Positions 36,800-45,227 of a stretch of 64,000 nt of DNA are shown in pieces. The number at the start of each line of letters is the position of its first letter. Positions within the stretch are counted from its first letter, which is position 1. Source of the DNA: Lunatimonas sp. (GTDB lineage: Bacteria > Bacteroidota > Bacteroidia > Cytophagales > Cyclobacteriaceae). The position numbers and the translations under genes were made by a program. The stretch is from NCBI RefSeq assembly GCF_020832325.1, contig NZ_JAFIEU010000050.1, positions 1 to 64,000 on the forward strand. The letters run 5' to 3'. Under the pieces are notes generated by a model that saw nothing but the letters and a program-made list of their open reading frames with translations, made no database searches and was not told the origin of the DNA.

Positions 36800-37696
36800 A
36801 TGATGGAACCCATAAAAACCTACGAAATGCCCCTAACGCCGGAAAAGCAGGCATTTCAATTGTACGAAGTACAGGGAAAAACCATTGCAAATACCCATTA
36901 TCCCCACGAGACAGACCGCCCACATAGGCACCGGTATTACGAGGTATGTGTCTTCGTGAATGGCGCCGGACGCCATGAAATTGATTTCAACTCCCACCGG
37001 ATTCAGTCACATAGTATCCATTTTTTGTCGCCTGGTCAGGTACACTTGATTTCCCGGGAAGAAGACTACCATGGATACCTGATGGTCTTTTCGAAGGAAT
37101 TTTACTCACTGGACACGTTTCACGAGGACCTTCTGTTTCAGCTTCCTTTCTTTAATAACCCCCACAGTGTGCCCATTCTCAATCTGCCACAGGATAGGTT
37201 TGGAGAAATGTTGGAATTGATAGCGATGATGAAAAGGGAGCTTTTGGGCAAGGGGGTGTATGGAAATGATATTCTACGCAGTTATTTGCAGGTTTTCCTA
37301 TTGAAGTGCAAGCAGTATTACATAGATTTTTTTGCAGAAAAGCAGAAAATGCTCGATCCGCACTATGCGTTGGTTCAGCAGTTTAATACCTTGCTAGAGC
37401 AGCAGTTTCGAAACCATCACCTGGTTCAGTACTATGCGGATCAGCTTAGCGTTTCACCTGCACTGTTGAATAGGCATGTGAAGCGTATCACTGGTTCCAC
37501 AGCCGGAGATTTGATTATTGAGCGCCTCATGTTGCAGGCCAAGCGGTACCTTATCTACACAGACCTGGCAAACAAGGAAATAGCCTATCAGCTCAACTAC
37601 GAGGATCCTTCGTATTTTAGCCGGATTTTCAAGAAGAAGACGGGTTTTAGTCCATCCGACTTTAGAAAGGCCGAGAACGAAAAGTACCAGAATTAG
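36800..37696 (+). CDS. AraC family transcriptional regulator
   Basis: A 298-residue regulator with an N-terminal cupin-like sensing domain (HRHRYYEVCVFVNGAGRHEID, then ...HSIHFLSPGQVHLI) and a C-terminal AraC double helix-turn-helix (QLSVSPALLNRHVKRITGST, YEDPSYFSRIFKKKTGFSPS). Soluble, so it should sense a cytoplasmic ligand, probably a sugar. It sits between the degenerate hybrid regulator and the GH88-like operon and probably controls that operon. Confidence 0.92.
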   Translation: MMEPIKTYEMPLTPEKQAFQLYEVQGKTIANTHYPHETDRPHRHRYYEVCVFVNGAGRHEIDFNSHRIQSHSIHFLSPGQVHLISREEDYHGYLMVFSKEFYSLDTFHEDLLFQLPFFNNPHSVPILNLPQDRFGEMLELIAMMKRELLGKGVYGNDILRSYLQVFLLKCKQYYIDFFAEKQKMLDPHYALVQQFNTLLEQQFRNHHLVQYYADQLSVSPALLNRHVKRITGSTAGDLIIERLMLQAKRYLIYTDLANKEIAYQLNYEDPSYFSRIFKKKTGFSPSDFRKAENEKYQN

Positions 37697-37849
37697 GTTA
37701 GAAAATGCCTTTATTTTGGATAGAATGAATGGTACCTTTAACACAGAATCGAAAAGTGCATGTTTCGGTTTAGATTGAGTTCGATTGATAATTTGGTTTT
37801 TCGGATTCTTGAGACTTATTTGTAAAAGAAAACATACTTCCAACATAAG

Positions 37850-39232
37850 ATGATAAAAATAGATTTTGATCTTAAACCCAAAGACCTAAAAGGTGCATTA
37901 GACAGGTTTTGGCAACTATCCGGAGAGAAGATAGAGGCCATTGAGCGCGAATATCCACAGGATAAAGGATCGCCGGTATTTACGGTGAATGGAAAGTACG
38001 CAACCCGCGGTTGGACCGAGTGGACGCAGGGATTTCAGTTTGGGTCATCCATTTTACAGTTTGATGCTACTGGAGAGGATCGCTTTCTGGCTTCCGGAAA
38101 GGAAAAGACCCTCAAGCTGATGGCTCCTCATATAAGTCACACGGGTGTCCACGATCACGGATTCAATAATGCCAGCACCTATGGCAATCTACTTCGGTTG
38201 ATGGTGGAAGGAAAGATCCCCCACAACGAATGGGAAAAGAATTTCTACGAGTTGGCATTGAAGATATCCGGTGCCGTGCAGGCCAGCCGTTGGACAACCA
38301 TCAAAGAAGGTGGCTACATTTATTCTTTTAACGGTCCACATTCGCTTTTTGTAGATACCATACGTACAGTACGTATCTTGATGCTCAGCCATAGCCTGGG
38401 ACATGTGCTTCAGCAGGAAAACGATGTGCGGGTAAACCTTCTGGTAAGGGGATTGCAACATGCCAAAGCCACGGCTGACTATTCCGTATTTTACGGAGAG
38501 GGTAGGGACAGCTACGATATTTGGGGCAGAACTGCACATGAAAGTGTTTTCAATACCAATGATGGAAATTTCCGTTGTCCAAATGCGCAGCAAGGGTACA
38601 CGGGCTTCTCTACTTGGACCCGAGGATTGGCTTGGGCGATGTGTGGGTTTGCAGAGGAGCTGGAATACCTAGATACGCTTTCCGATAAAGATTTGGCAGC
38701 CTATGGTTCCCGAAAAGATATAGAGGCCTTTATGCTGAAGGCAGCCCAGGCCACCTGTGATTTTTACATCGACCATACTCCAGTGGATGGGATTCCCTAC
38801 TGGGATACCGGTGCACCTAACCTTCACAAATTGGGTGATTATCTGTCCCGCGAAGCTGACCCCTACAATGATTTTGAGCCGGTTGACAGTTCTGCTGCGG
38901 CTATAGGTGCACAGGGTCTTTTAAGACTGGGGCATTACCTTAATAAAAAGGGTGAAAGCGAAAAAGGCGCCAAGTATTGGCAAGCAGGGCTGACCGTGTT
39001 GAAGACCTTATTGCAGGAGCCCTATCTTTCTACCAATACAGCCCATCAGGGTATTTTGCTTCATTCCATATACCATCAACCGAATGGCTGGGACAATGTA
39101 CCTGCGGGAAGGAAGATAGCTTGTGAGGAGTCTAGTATGTGGGGAGATTACCACGCGCGTGAGTTGGCGCTATACGTGACCCGTATCATTGGTGAGGAAA
39201 ATTACTACACTTTTTTCAATTGCCTGTCATGA
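37850..39232 (+). CDS. GH88-like unsaturated glucuronyl hydrolase
   Basis: A 460-residue (alpha/alpha)6-barrel protein of the GH88 type. Signature pieces are HTGVHDHGFNNASTYG (HDxGF), STWTRGLAWAMCGFAEEL, DGIPYWDTGAPN, EPVDSSAAAIGAQGLL and CEESSMWGDYHARELAL. Such enzymes remove unsaturated uronic acids left by polysaccharide lyases. There is no signal peptide, so it acts in the cytoplasm on imported oligosaccharides. Its stop overlaps the next start (ATGA), so this is the first gene of a tight operon. Catalytic Asp positions are inferred from motifs; related GH105 or unassigned families are possible. Confidence 0.85.
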   Translation: MIKIDFDLKPKDLKGALDRFWQLSGEKIEAIEREYPQDKGSPVFTVNGKYATRGWTEWTQGFQFGSSILQFDATGEDRFLASGKEKTLKLMAPHISHTGVHDHGFNNASTYGNLLRLMVEGKIPHNEWEKNFYELALKISGAVQASRWTTIKEGGYIYSFNGPHSLFVDTIRTVRILMLSHSLGHVLQQENDVRVNLLVRGLQHAKATADYSVFYGEGRDSYDIWGRTAHESVFNTNDGNFRCPNAQQGYTGFSTWTRGLAWAMCGFAEELEYLDTLSDKDLAAYGSRKDIEAFMLKAAQATCDFYIDHTPVDGIPYWDTGAPNLHKLGDYLSREADPYNDFEPVDSSAAAIGAQGLLRLGHYLNKKGESEKGAKYWQAGLTVLKTLLQEPYLSTNTAHQGILLHSIYHQPNGWDNVPAGRKIACEESSMWGDYHARELALYVTRIIGEENYYTFFNCLS

Positions 39233-40059
39233 GTACAAAGCCCATAGAAGATCTTAGCAAGCTCTGCATCCACACGATTACGACCAAATCCTGGAGTTTG
39301 GAAGAGGCTGCGGAGCGGTATGAAGCGGCCGGTGTGAAGGGGATATCGGTGTGGAGGCAATACTTAGAGGGTAGGAATATTACGCAGGCCGGTGAGCTCC
39401 TTAGAGGTCATGGCTTAGAGATTGTCTCGTTGGTGAGGGGTGGATTCTTCCCTTCTACCTCATCCGCACAACGGGAGAAAGCCATCGAAGACAACCTGAA
39501 AGCCGTAGATGAAGCTGCCGAGCTGGGCGCGGAGATGATCGTGTTGGTATGCGGTGCTGACCCTGGTCAATCCTTGGAGGTATCCAGATCCCAAATCCAA
39601 GAGGGGATTGAGCGGGTGCTTCCCTATGCGCAGAAAAACAATGTGAAGCTTGCTATAGAACCTTTACACCCCATGTATGCCGATACCCGCTCAGCTGTGA
39701 ATACGTTGGAGCAGGCCAACGACATGGCGGAGGCAATAGGTTCTGATTTTGTCGGCATTGCTGCCGATGTGTACCACCTGTGGTGGGACCCTCATTTGGA
39801 GGCGGAAATCAAACGATGTGGTGCAAATGGAAACTTACTGGCATTTCATATCTGCGATTGGATAAGTCCAACAGTAGATATGTTGAATGATCGTGGGCTG
39901 ATGGGAGAGGGATGTATTCCCATTCAAAAAATCAGGGGATGGGTGGAAGAATCTGGTTTTCAGGGATTCAACGAAGTCGAGATCTTCTCTGACCGTCATT
40001 GGGCCAGCGATCAGGATGCCTTTCTCCAAAAAATTGTGGATAGCTACCGAAACTGCTAG
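39229..40059 (+). CDS. sugar phosphate isomerase/epimerase (xylose isomerase-like TIM barrel)
   Basis: A 276-residue AP_endonuc_2/xylose-isomerase-like barrel. Metal-site patterns are visible: LAIEPLHPMYADTRSAV, VGIAADVYHLWWDP and GFNEVEIFSD. Start is ATG 39229, overlapping the GH88-like stop by 4 bases. It would isomerise a keto- or uronate-type sugar released by the first enzyme. Cytoplasmic. Confidence 0.88.
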   Translation: MSTKPIEDLSKLCIHTITTKSWSLEEAAERYEAAGVKGISVWRQYLEGRNITQAGELLRGHGLEIVSLVRGGFFPSTSSAQREKAIEDNLKAVDEAAELGAEMIVLVCGADPGQSLEVSRSQIQEGIERVLPYAQKNNVKLAIEPLHPMYADTRSAVNTLEQANDMAEAIGSDFVGIAADVYHLWWDPHLEAEIKRCGANGNLLAFHICDWISPTVDMLNDRGLMGEGCIPIQKIRGWVEESGFQGFNEVEIFSDRHWASDQDAFLQKIVDSYRNC

Positions 40060-40104
40060 CAGGCAGTTGTTAAGAAATAAAATAAACCTAAAAACGAAAA
40101 GAAA

Positions 40105-41250
40105 ATGGAACATAAAAAAATAGGCATCATCATGAACGGGGTGACCGGTAGAATGGGCACCAATCAACATTTGATGAGAAGTATTGTAGCTATCATTCAG
40201 CAGGGTGGGGTAAAATTACCCAATGGAGATAGGATCATGCCGGATCCCGTATTGGTGGGCAGGAATCAGGCCAAGTTGGATGAGTTGAGTAAAATGTCGG
40301 GAGTGGGGAAGACCACGACTGATCTGGACTCGGTCATGAATGACCCTTATTACACGGTATATTTCGATGCGCAAACCACCGGTAGACGAGCCGATGCGGT
40401 CAAGCAGGCTGTGAAGGCAGGCAAGCACGTGTATTGCGAAAAACCCGTTTCGGTAGACACTAAAACGGCCTTGGAACTCTATGAGCTTTGTGAACAGGCA
40501 GGTGTGAAGCACGGCGTAGTCCAAGATAAATTGTGGCTTCCCGGTCTCCGCAAGTTGAAGCGCCTGATTGAAAATGGCTTCTTTGGCGACATCCTGTCCG
40601 TAAGGGGAGAATTTGGCTACTGGGTATTTGAAGGGCACACCGTTCCTGCACAACGGCCATCTTGGAACTACCGTAAGGAAGACGATGGTGGAATTATCGT
40701 AGATATGCTTTGCCACTGGCGTTATGTGTTGGATAATATTTTTGGCAAGGTGAAGGCTGTTTCTTGTCTTGGCGCTACGCATATCAAGGAACGTATCGAT
40801 GAGGCAGGAAAACCCTATACCTGCACCGCGGATGACGCAGCTTATGCTACCTTTGAATTGGAGGGAGATGTGGTAGCTCATTTTAACTCTTCCTGGACGG
40901 TACGGGTTCGGAGAGACGACCTACTGACCCTACAGGTAGACGGTACAAAGGGTTCGGCGGTAGCAGGCCTGCGGGAATGCTATATACAGCATTATGGAAA
41001 TACTCCCAAACCGGTGTGGAATCCCGATATCGTGCAACCCATAGATTTTTACGGTGGCTGGTCCAAGGTGCCTGAGCAAGAGCCCTTTGATAATGCCTTT
41101 AAGGTTCAGTGGGAGCTTTTCTTGAAACATGTGGTGCTGGATGAGCCATTTCCGTGGAACATGAAGGAGGGTGCAAAAGGTATTCAACTGGCAGAGAAAG
41201 GCATCGAAAGCTGGGAAAAAAGATGTTGGGTGGATATTCCAGAACTCTAG
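40105..41250 (+). CDS. Gfo/Idh/MocA family oxidoreductase (cytoplasmic)
   Basis: A 381-residue oxidoreductase with N-terminal Rossmann fold (GIIMNGVTGRMG), the EKP motif in HVYCEKPVSVDTKTALEL and a C-terminal domain containing GGIIVDMLCHWRYVLDNIFG. No Tat or Sec signal, unlike the two other Gfo/Idh proteins in the window. The first 120 residues carry an unusual NGDRIMPDPVLVGRN insertion after helix 1, which also occurs in a sub-branch of the family. Third gene of the GH88-like operon. Confidence 0.9.
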   Translation: MEHKKIGIIMNGVTGRMGTNQHLMRSIVAIIQQGGVKLPNGDRIMPDPVLVGRNQAKLDELSKMSGVGKTTTDLDSVMNDPYYTVYFDAQTTGRRADAVKQAVKAGKHVYCEKPVSVDTKTALELYELCEQAGVKHGVVQDKLWLPGLRKLKRLIENGFFGDILSVRGEFGYWVFEGHTVPAQRPSWNYRKEDDGGIIVDMLCHWRYVLDNIFGKVKAVSCLGATHIKERIDEAGKPYTCTADDAAYATFELEGDVVAHFNSSWTVRVRRDDLLTLQVDGTKGSAVAGLRECYIQHYGNTPKPVWNPDIVQPIDFYGGWSKVPEQEPFDNAFKVQWELFLKHVVLDEPFPWNMKEGAKGIQLAEKGIESWEKRCWVDIPEL

Positions 41251-41279
41251 TATTGGACCGGTAAAACACGTATAGACAT

Positions 41280-42050
41280 ATGAAGAAAGTAGCATTGGTT
41301 ACCGGTGGTTCCCGGGGCATAGGCCTCGGGATTGCCAAGTGTTTGGCAAAGGACGGTTTTGACTTAGCCATCAATGGAATGCGGGCAGAGGAGGATACCA
41401 AGGACTCGCTGAATGCATTGAGGGAACTCGGTGCCGACGTGCTGTATTGTAGAGGGGACGTAGGCGATCAAACGCAACGGGCCGATATTCTTGGAAAAAT
41501 ACGAACACATTTTGGGCGATTAAACGTGTTGGTAAACAATGCGGGTGTTGCACCAAAGGAGCGGAAGGATATCTTGGAGGCATCCGAGGAAAGTTTTGAC
41601 TACGTACTAAAAACCAACCTCAACTCTGCCTACTTTCTTTCTCAGGGAGCGGCTAACTGGATGATCGAGCAGAAGGCTGAAGACCCGGATTTTCAGGGAT
41701 GTTTGATCAACGTATCTTCCATTTCTGCTACGATTGCTTCTGTTAATCGTGGGGAGTATTGCATTGCAAAAGCGGGGATGAGTATGGCCACGCAGCTATT
41801 CGCCGTACGGCTGGGAGAATTCAATATTCCAGTGTATGAAGTTAGGCCGGGCATTATCGCCACGGATATGACATCCGGTGTAAAAGAAAAATACGACAAG
41901 CTTCTTGCGGGTGGTTTATGCGTGCAGTCCCGATGGGGCTTACCTGAGGATGTGGGATTGGCAGTAGCTTCCTTGGCCACGGGTAATTTCCCCTATTCTA
42001 CCGGTCAGGTGATCATGGTGGACGGTGGACTGAGTCTGGCCCGCCTGTAG
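41280..42050 (+). CDS. SDR family oxidoreductase (3-ketoacyl-ACP reductase type)
   Basis: A 256-residue classical SDR: TGGSRGIGLGIAKCL, LVNNAGVAPKER, catalytic Ser in INVSSISATIAS and the YCIAK triad, ending TGQVIMVDGG. Annotated as 3-ketoacyl-ACP reductase by similarity, but in this operon it probably reduces a sugar keto group. The last gene before a strong terminator; it starts 29 bases after the Gfo/Idh stop. Confidence 0.9.
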   Translation: MKKVALVTGGSRGIGLGIAKCLAKDGFDLAINGMRAEEDTKDSLNALRELGADVLYCRGDVGDQTQRADILGKIRTHFGRLNVLVNNAGVAPKERKDILEASEESFDYVLKTNLNSAYFLSQGAANWMIEQKAEDPDFQGCLINVSSISATIASVNRGEYCIAKAGMSMATQLFAVRLGEFNIPVYEVRPGIIATDMTSGVKEKYDKLLAGGLCVQSRWGLPEDVGLAVASLATGNFPYSTGQVIMVDGGLSLARL

Positions 42051-42061
42051 ATGTATTAAAG

Positions 42062-42092
42062 AACCTGTCGGTAATTTGCCGACAGGTTTTTT
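42062..42092 (+). terminator. terminator of the GH88-like operon
   Basis: AACCTGTCGG (42062-42071) pairs perfectly with CCGACAGGTT (42079-42088) and is followed by a T-run. It lies 11 bases past the SDR stop. Confidence 0.92.
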
Positions 42093-42218
42093 CTTGGAGG
42101 GCTAAGCGCCCGATATCAGCCTGGAGTATTCAAAAAAAAATGCCTTGCTAACCGTCATTAATTACCCGAAAAGCCATATACTTACCAATCCGAAACGTTT
42201 TTCAATCAACCCAAAAGC

Positions 42219-43472
42219 ATGAATTCAATCTCACAAACCTCCGAAATAGAAAGTGCGGCACCCCAAAGTTCGAAGACGTACATCATTGTTACTGCCTTTT
42301 TGGCTCTTTTTGCCATTGTTGGATTTGGTTATTACGGGCTACCGTTCTTTTTTGATTTTATCATGGAAGAAAGGGGGTGGTCCCGTGCGACCGTCACCTC
42401 CGGAAATGCCGTTGGAAAGCTGATCGTTGCGCCCCTGTTTGGATTTCTGGCGGGTTGGATGATTGACAAATACGGCCCACGTAGGCTAATGATGACTGGG
42501 GCGTTTATGCTTGCCACGGCATTTGTGGGTTTGGCGTTTTCCAGCTCGCTCGAGATGTTTTACATCTTTTATGTATTCAATGCATTGGGATACGTATTTG
42601 GTGGCCCACTGCCTTGTCAGGTATTGATTTCCAGGTGGTTTGATAAAAATCGCGGTAAGGCAATGGGCATCGCCTACTTGGGAATCGGTGCAGGAGGTGC
42701 GGTGGTGCCTCTGATCGCAGCTAAGCTGGAGAGCATTTTTGATTGGCATATAGCGTTGGCCTCTTTGGGGATATTGGCCTTTTTGATCATTTTTCCCATT
42801 TCCTTTTTTATCAAAGACTCCCCCTCTAAGCGCATCGAACAAAAGGCGCAAGCCAAGGGCACACCCATCAAGGAGATTTTGCGAAACCGAAACTTTTACC
42901 TGTTAGCATTGGGGAGTATGTGTTCCATTGGTGTGGTCGGCGGCATTGGTCAGCATATCAAACTATACCTCAGTGACCTAAACTATTCTCAGGCTGAAGC
43001 AGCCAATGTCATGTCCTTCGTATTGCTTTCCAGTTTGATGGGTCGGGTATTGATGGGCTGGCTGGCAGATATCATTAATAGGAAGTACGTGATGCTGATG
43101 ATCTATTTGATCGTAGCTTTGGCCATACCCCTGCTGTTGATGCCCGAATTCACCGGACGGATCTATATTTTCGCGGTAATATTTGGCATCGGACTAGGAG
43201 GAGATTACATGATCATACCACTGATGGCAGGGGACCTGTTTGGTTTGAAAGCATTGGGCAGGACCATGGGTATCATTCTGGTTGCAGATGGGGTAGCAGA
43301 ATCGGTTTTTCCGGTGATTTTGGGATGGCTGTACAATGAAGAAACCCAAAGCTATGCCTTGGGATTTTCCATACTTATCGCAGTAGCTTTGCTAGGAGCG
43401 GTATTTATTTCCTTTCTGCCCAAACCTAATCAAAACAAGGGATTGGAGGGTATCGTGGAAAGTGGCGAATAG
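42219..43472 (+). CDS. MFS transporter (monocarboxylate/oxalate-formate antiporter branch)
   Basis: A 417-residue, 12-helix MFS permease. The motif GFLAGWMIDKYGPRRLM between helices 2 and 3 and RVLMGWLADIINRKYVM in the second half are typical. The sequence resembles the OFA/MCT-like branch, which moves carboxylates. With the uronate-type operon just upstream, import of a sugar acid is a fair inference. It has its own start region after the operon terminator. Confidence 0.88.
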   Translation: MNSISQTSEIESAAPQSSKTYIIVTAFLALFAIVGFGYYGLPFFFDFIMEERGWSRATVTSGNAVGKLIVAPLFGFLAGWMIDKYGPRRLMMTGAFMLATAFVGLAFSSSLEMFYIFYVFNALGYVFGGPLPCQVLISRWFDKNRGKAMGIAYLGIGAGGAVVPLIAAKLESIFDWHIALASLGILAFLIIFPISFFIKDSPSKRIEQKAQAKGTPIKEILRNRNFYLLALGSMCSIGVVGGIGQHIKLYLSDLNYSQAEAANVMSFVLLSSLMGRVLMGWLADIINRKYVMLMIYLIVALAIPLLLMPEFTGRIYIFAVIFGIGLGGDYMIIPLMAGDLFGLKALGRTMGIILVADGVAESVFPVILGWLYNEETQSYALGFSILIAVALLGAVFISFLPKPNQNKGLEGIVESGE

Positions 43473-43500
43473 CAAATACCAACATTTAATCGAATCGAAA

Positions 43501-43536
43501 AAAAACAGTCTAGGCAAAGCCACAGACTGTTTTTTT
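43501..43536. terminator. bidirectional terminator between convergent genes
   Basis: AACAGTCT (43504-43511) pairs with AGACTGTT (43524-43531), flanked by an A-run on the left and a T-run on the right. It ends the MFS gene and the deoxyribonucleotidase gene. Confidence 0.9.
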
Positions 43537-44067
43537 TTATGCCAATAGCAGGTCGGCTAGATCCTGCCAGTTCCTCACTCGCTGATGCTTGCCTGTATCT
43601 GCCAGTTCATTATGTGGCTGGGTGTATAGAAATGATCTGTTACCCTGAAATACGTTTAGGTTTTTGAAGTGATCGTCTATCATGATATCGGTGTGAATGG
43701 GGTATTTTGATCCACATAAGATGATCTGCTTCCAGCTAATAAATGGAAAGTGTTCCTGCAGCCATTCGTACTTTTCCAGCAGGCTATTTGGGTATTCCAT
43801 GGCTGCGGAGACAATATAAACTTCATAAGCTCTATTTAGCTCTTCGAGCACAGGGATTGCAGAAGGCATGACTTTTACGGTCCGAAAAAATCCTTTGGAC
43901 CGAACGTGTTTTTCGATCAATGGAAAGGCAATGTGTTCCGGAACACCCAACAGGGACTTTTCGGGAATTCTTTCCCCTGTTTCCTTGAGGTGCATCTCAA
44001 GAAACTGCGCATAGACATCCGCTAGGACTCCATCCATGTCCACTGCTATTGATGCTAGTTTGGCCAA
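43537..44067 (-). CDS. 5'(3')-deoxyribonucleotidase (NT5C-type HAD phosphatase)
   Basis: A 176-residue HAD-fold phosphatase. Motif I is SIAVDMDGVLADV, motif II sits in YEVYIVSAAMEYP, motif IV in DIMIDDHFKNLN. The short size and DMDGVLADVY match the NT5C family, which dephosphorylates dNMPs. Starts 1 base after the stop of the upstream coiled-coil membrane protein gene, so the two are co-transcribed. Confidence 0.9.
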   Translation of the reverse strand: MAKLASIAVDMDGVLADVYAQFLEMHLKETGERIPEKSLLGVPEHIAFPLIEKHVRSKGFFRTVKVMPSAIPVLEELNRAYEVYIVSAAMEYPNSLLEKYEWLQEHFPFISWKQIILCGSKYPIHTDIMIDDHFKNLNVFQGNRSFLYTQPHNELADTGKHQRVRNWQDLADLLLA

Positions 44068-44068
44068 T

Positions 44069-44665
44069 TTATCGTTTGTTAAGAGCGTCTACCAACTGCC
44101 GGTTCAGTTTCCGTTCCCGCTCCAAAGTGTTTTTACGGTGCTGTTCGTATTCTTCCTGTATTTCGTCAAGTCGCTTCTTCGTTTCAGCAGTTACGAGGTG
44201 GCTACGCCTAAACCTGAAATAGGAAACGACTAAAATCAGCGCCAAGAGGATGATACCACCCCACATGAGGTTGTTATACACGTTTTTGTGAATATACATC
44301 CCAAAGATCGAGAAACTGTCCCGCTGCTCCAATGCGTCGGTAAGCTGCTCGTTGGTGACCACGATTTCTTGATTTAAACGCTCAATGGATGCTTTTTGCT
44401 CGTTTATTTGCGACTTCAGCTCGGAAAGTTGCCGATGGAAGGTCGAAATAGTATCATTGATGTTTGCTTCCAATCGGTCCAAATGGGAGCGCTTTACCAC
44501 CTTGTAATCTTGGTAGTTTGTGGAAACGTTCTTGATGTACTCAAATTGACTGCTGATGGTACCCTTGTCAAGCCCCTCCTCCTGTGCCATCAGACTTTCC
44601 ATGGGAATGGCGAAGACCAACGTGAAAACAACGATAAAGAATAGCGCTCGATAAGTTAGATTCAT
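44069..44665 (-). CDS. exported coiled-coil membrane protein of unknown function
   Basis: 198 residues: a signal peptide (ending PMESLMAQ), a periplasmic domain with a long coiled coil (about residues 68-115), one membrane segment (LMWGGIILLALILVVSYF, about 132-150) and a charged helical cytoplasmic tail. Similar proteins in Cytophagales are often mislabelled tRNA (guanine-N1)-methyltransferase; nothing in this sequence supports that. Function unknown. Conserved partner of the downstream nucleotidase gene here. Confidence 0.82.
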   Translation of the reverse strand: MNLTYRALFFIVVFTLVFAIPMESLMAQEEGLDKGTISSQFEYIKNVSTNYQDYKVVKRSHLDRLEANINDTISTFHRQLSELKSQINEQKASIERLNQEIVVTNEQLTDALEQRDSFSIFGMYIHKNVYNNLMWGGIILLALILVVSYFRFRRSHLVTAETKKRLDEIQEEYEQHRKNTLERERKLNRQLVDALNKR

Positions 44666-44707
44666 AGCTTAGAAAGTAAAATTTGGTAAACAATCGGGTA
44701 TTTTCTG

Positions 44708-44715
44708 CAAAAATA
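44708..44715 (-). promoter_or_regulatory. candidate -7 element
   Basis: Minus-strand TATTTTTG fits TAnnTTTG, 42 bases before the ATG at 44665. No clear -33 element at the standard spacing. Confidence 0.3.
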
Positions 44716-44779
44716 GCCAATGAAATTTGATTTCTGCCATTCTAAAGCAAGATTAATGCCCCAAAAAGCCTTCTTGGGA

Positions 44780-45199
44780 TTATTCACCGGATTTAAATTT
44801 CATGGATATAGAGTTGATGCAATAACGAATGCCACCCAGATCTTTCGGGCCATCCGGAAAACGATGTCCCAAATGACCACCACAGGAGGCACAGAGGATT
44901 TCTTCCCGCACCATACCATGGGAATAATCCATTTTCACCTCTATAGCTTTAGGAGATACCGCCTTCGTAAAGCTAGGCCAACCGCATCCACTATCGTATT
45001 TGTTTTCGCTGTGAAAGATTTCGTTTCCACAGCCTGCACATTGGTAGATACCGGTTTCCTTATTTAGATAATAGACGCCGGTATAGGGGCGCTCTGTCCC
45101 TTTTTCCCGTAATACATGGTAGGTGTCGGGATCCAGCTTTTCTCGCCATTCGGACTCTGACAATTGATTTGGATAGGTATTTGGTTTGTGATGTTCCAT
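44780..45199 (-). CDS. msrB: peptide-methionine (R)-S-oxide reductase, zinc type
   Basis: A 139-residue MsrB. Two zinc CxxC pairs (CAGCGN and CASCGG), the SGCGWPSFT box and the catalytic Cys in GIRYCINSISM are present. It repairs methionine-R-sulfoxide in cytoplasmic proteins (no signal peptide). A second, zinc-less MsrB domain is in the exported MsrAB protein at 53326-54420. Starts 28 bases after the aminotransferase gene on the same strand. Confidence 0.95.
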   Translation of the reverse strand: MEHHKPNTYPNQLSESEWREKLDPDTYHVLREKGTERPYTGVYYLNKETGIYQCAGCGNEIFHSENKYDSGCGWPSFTKAVSPKAIEVKMDYSHGMVREEILCASCGGHLGHRFPDGPKDLGGIRYCINSISMKFKSGE

Positions 45200-45227
45200 A
45201 GGGTCTTTTTCACGTAAAACAATAAAA

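Noticed and set aside
40216-40881. 221-residue minus-strand frame inside the Gfo/Idh gene
   Set aside because: Antisense shadow; the plus strand has an intact Gfo/Idh protein with EKP motif.
44069-44665. tRNA (guanine-N1)-methyltransferase
   Set aside because: A label often copied onto these proteins, but the sequence is a signal-peptide, coiled-coil, single-helix membrane protein with no SAM-binding or TrmD motifs.
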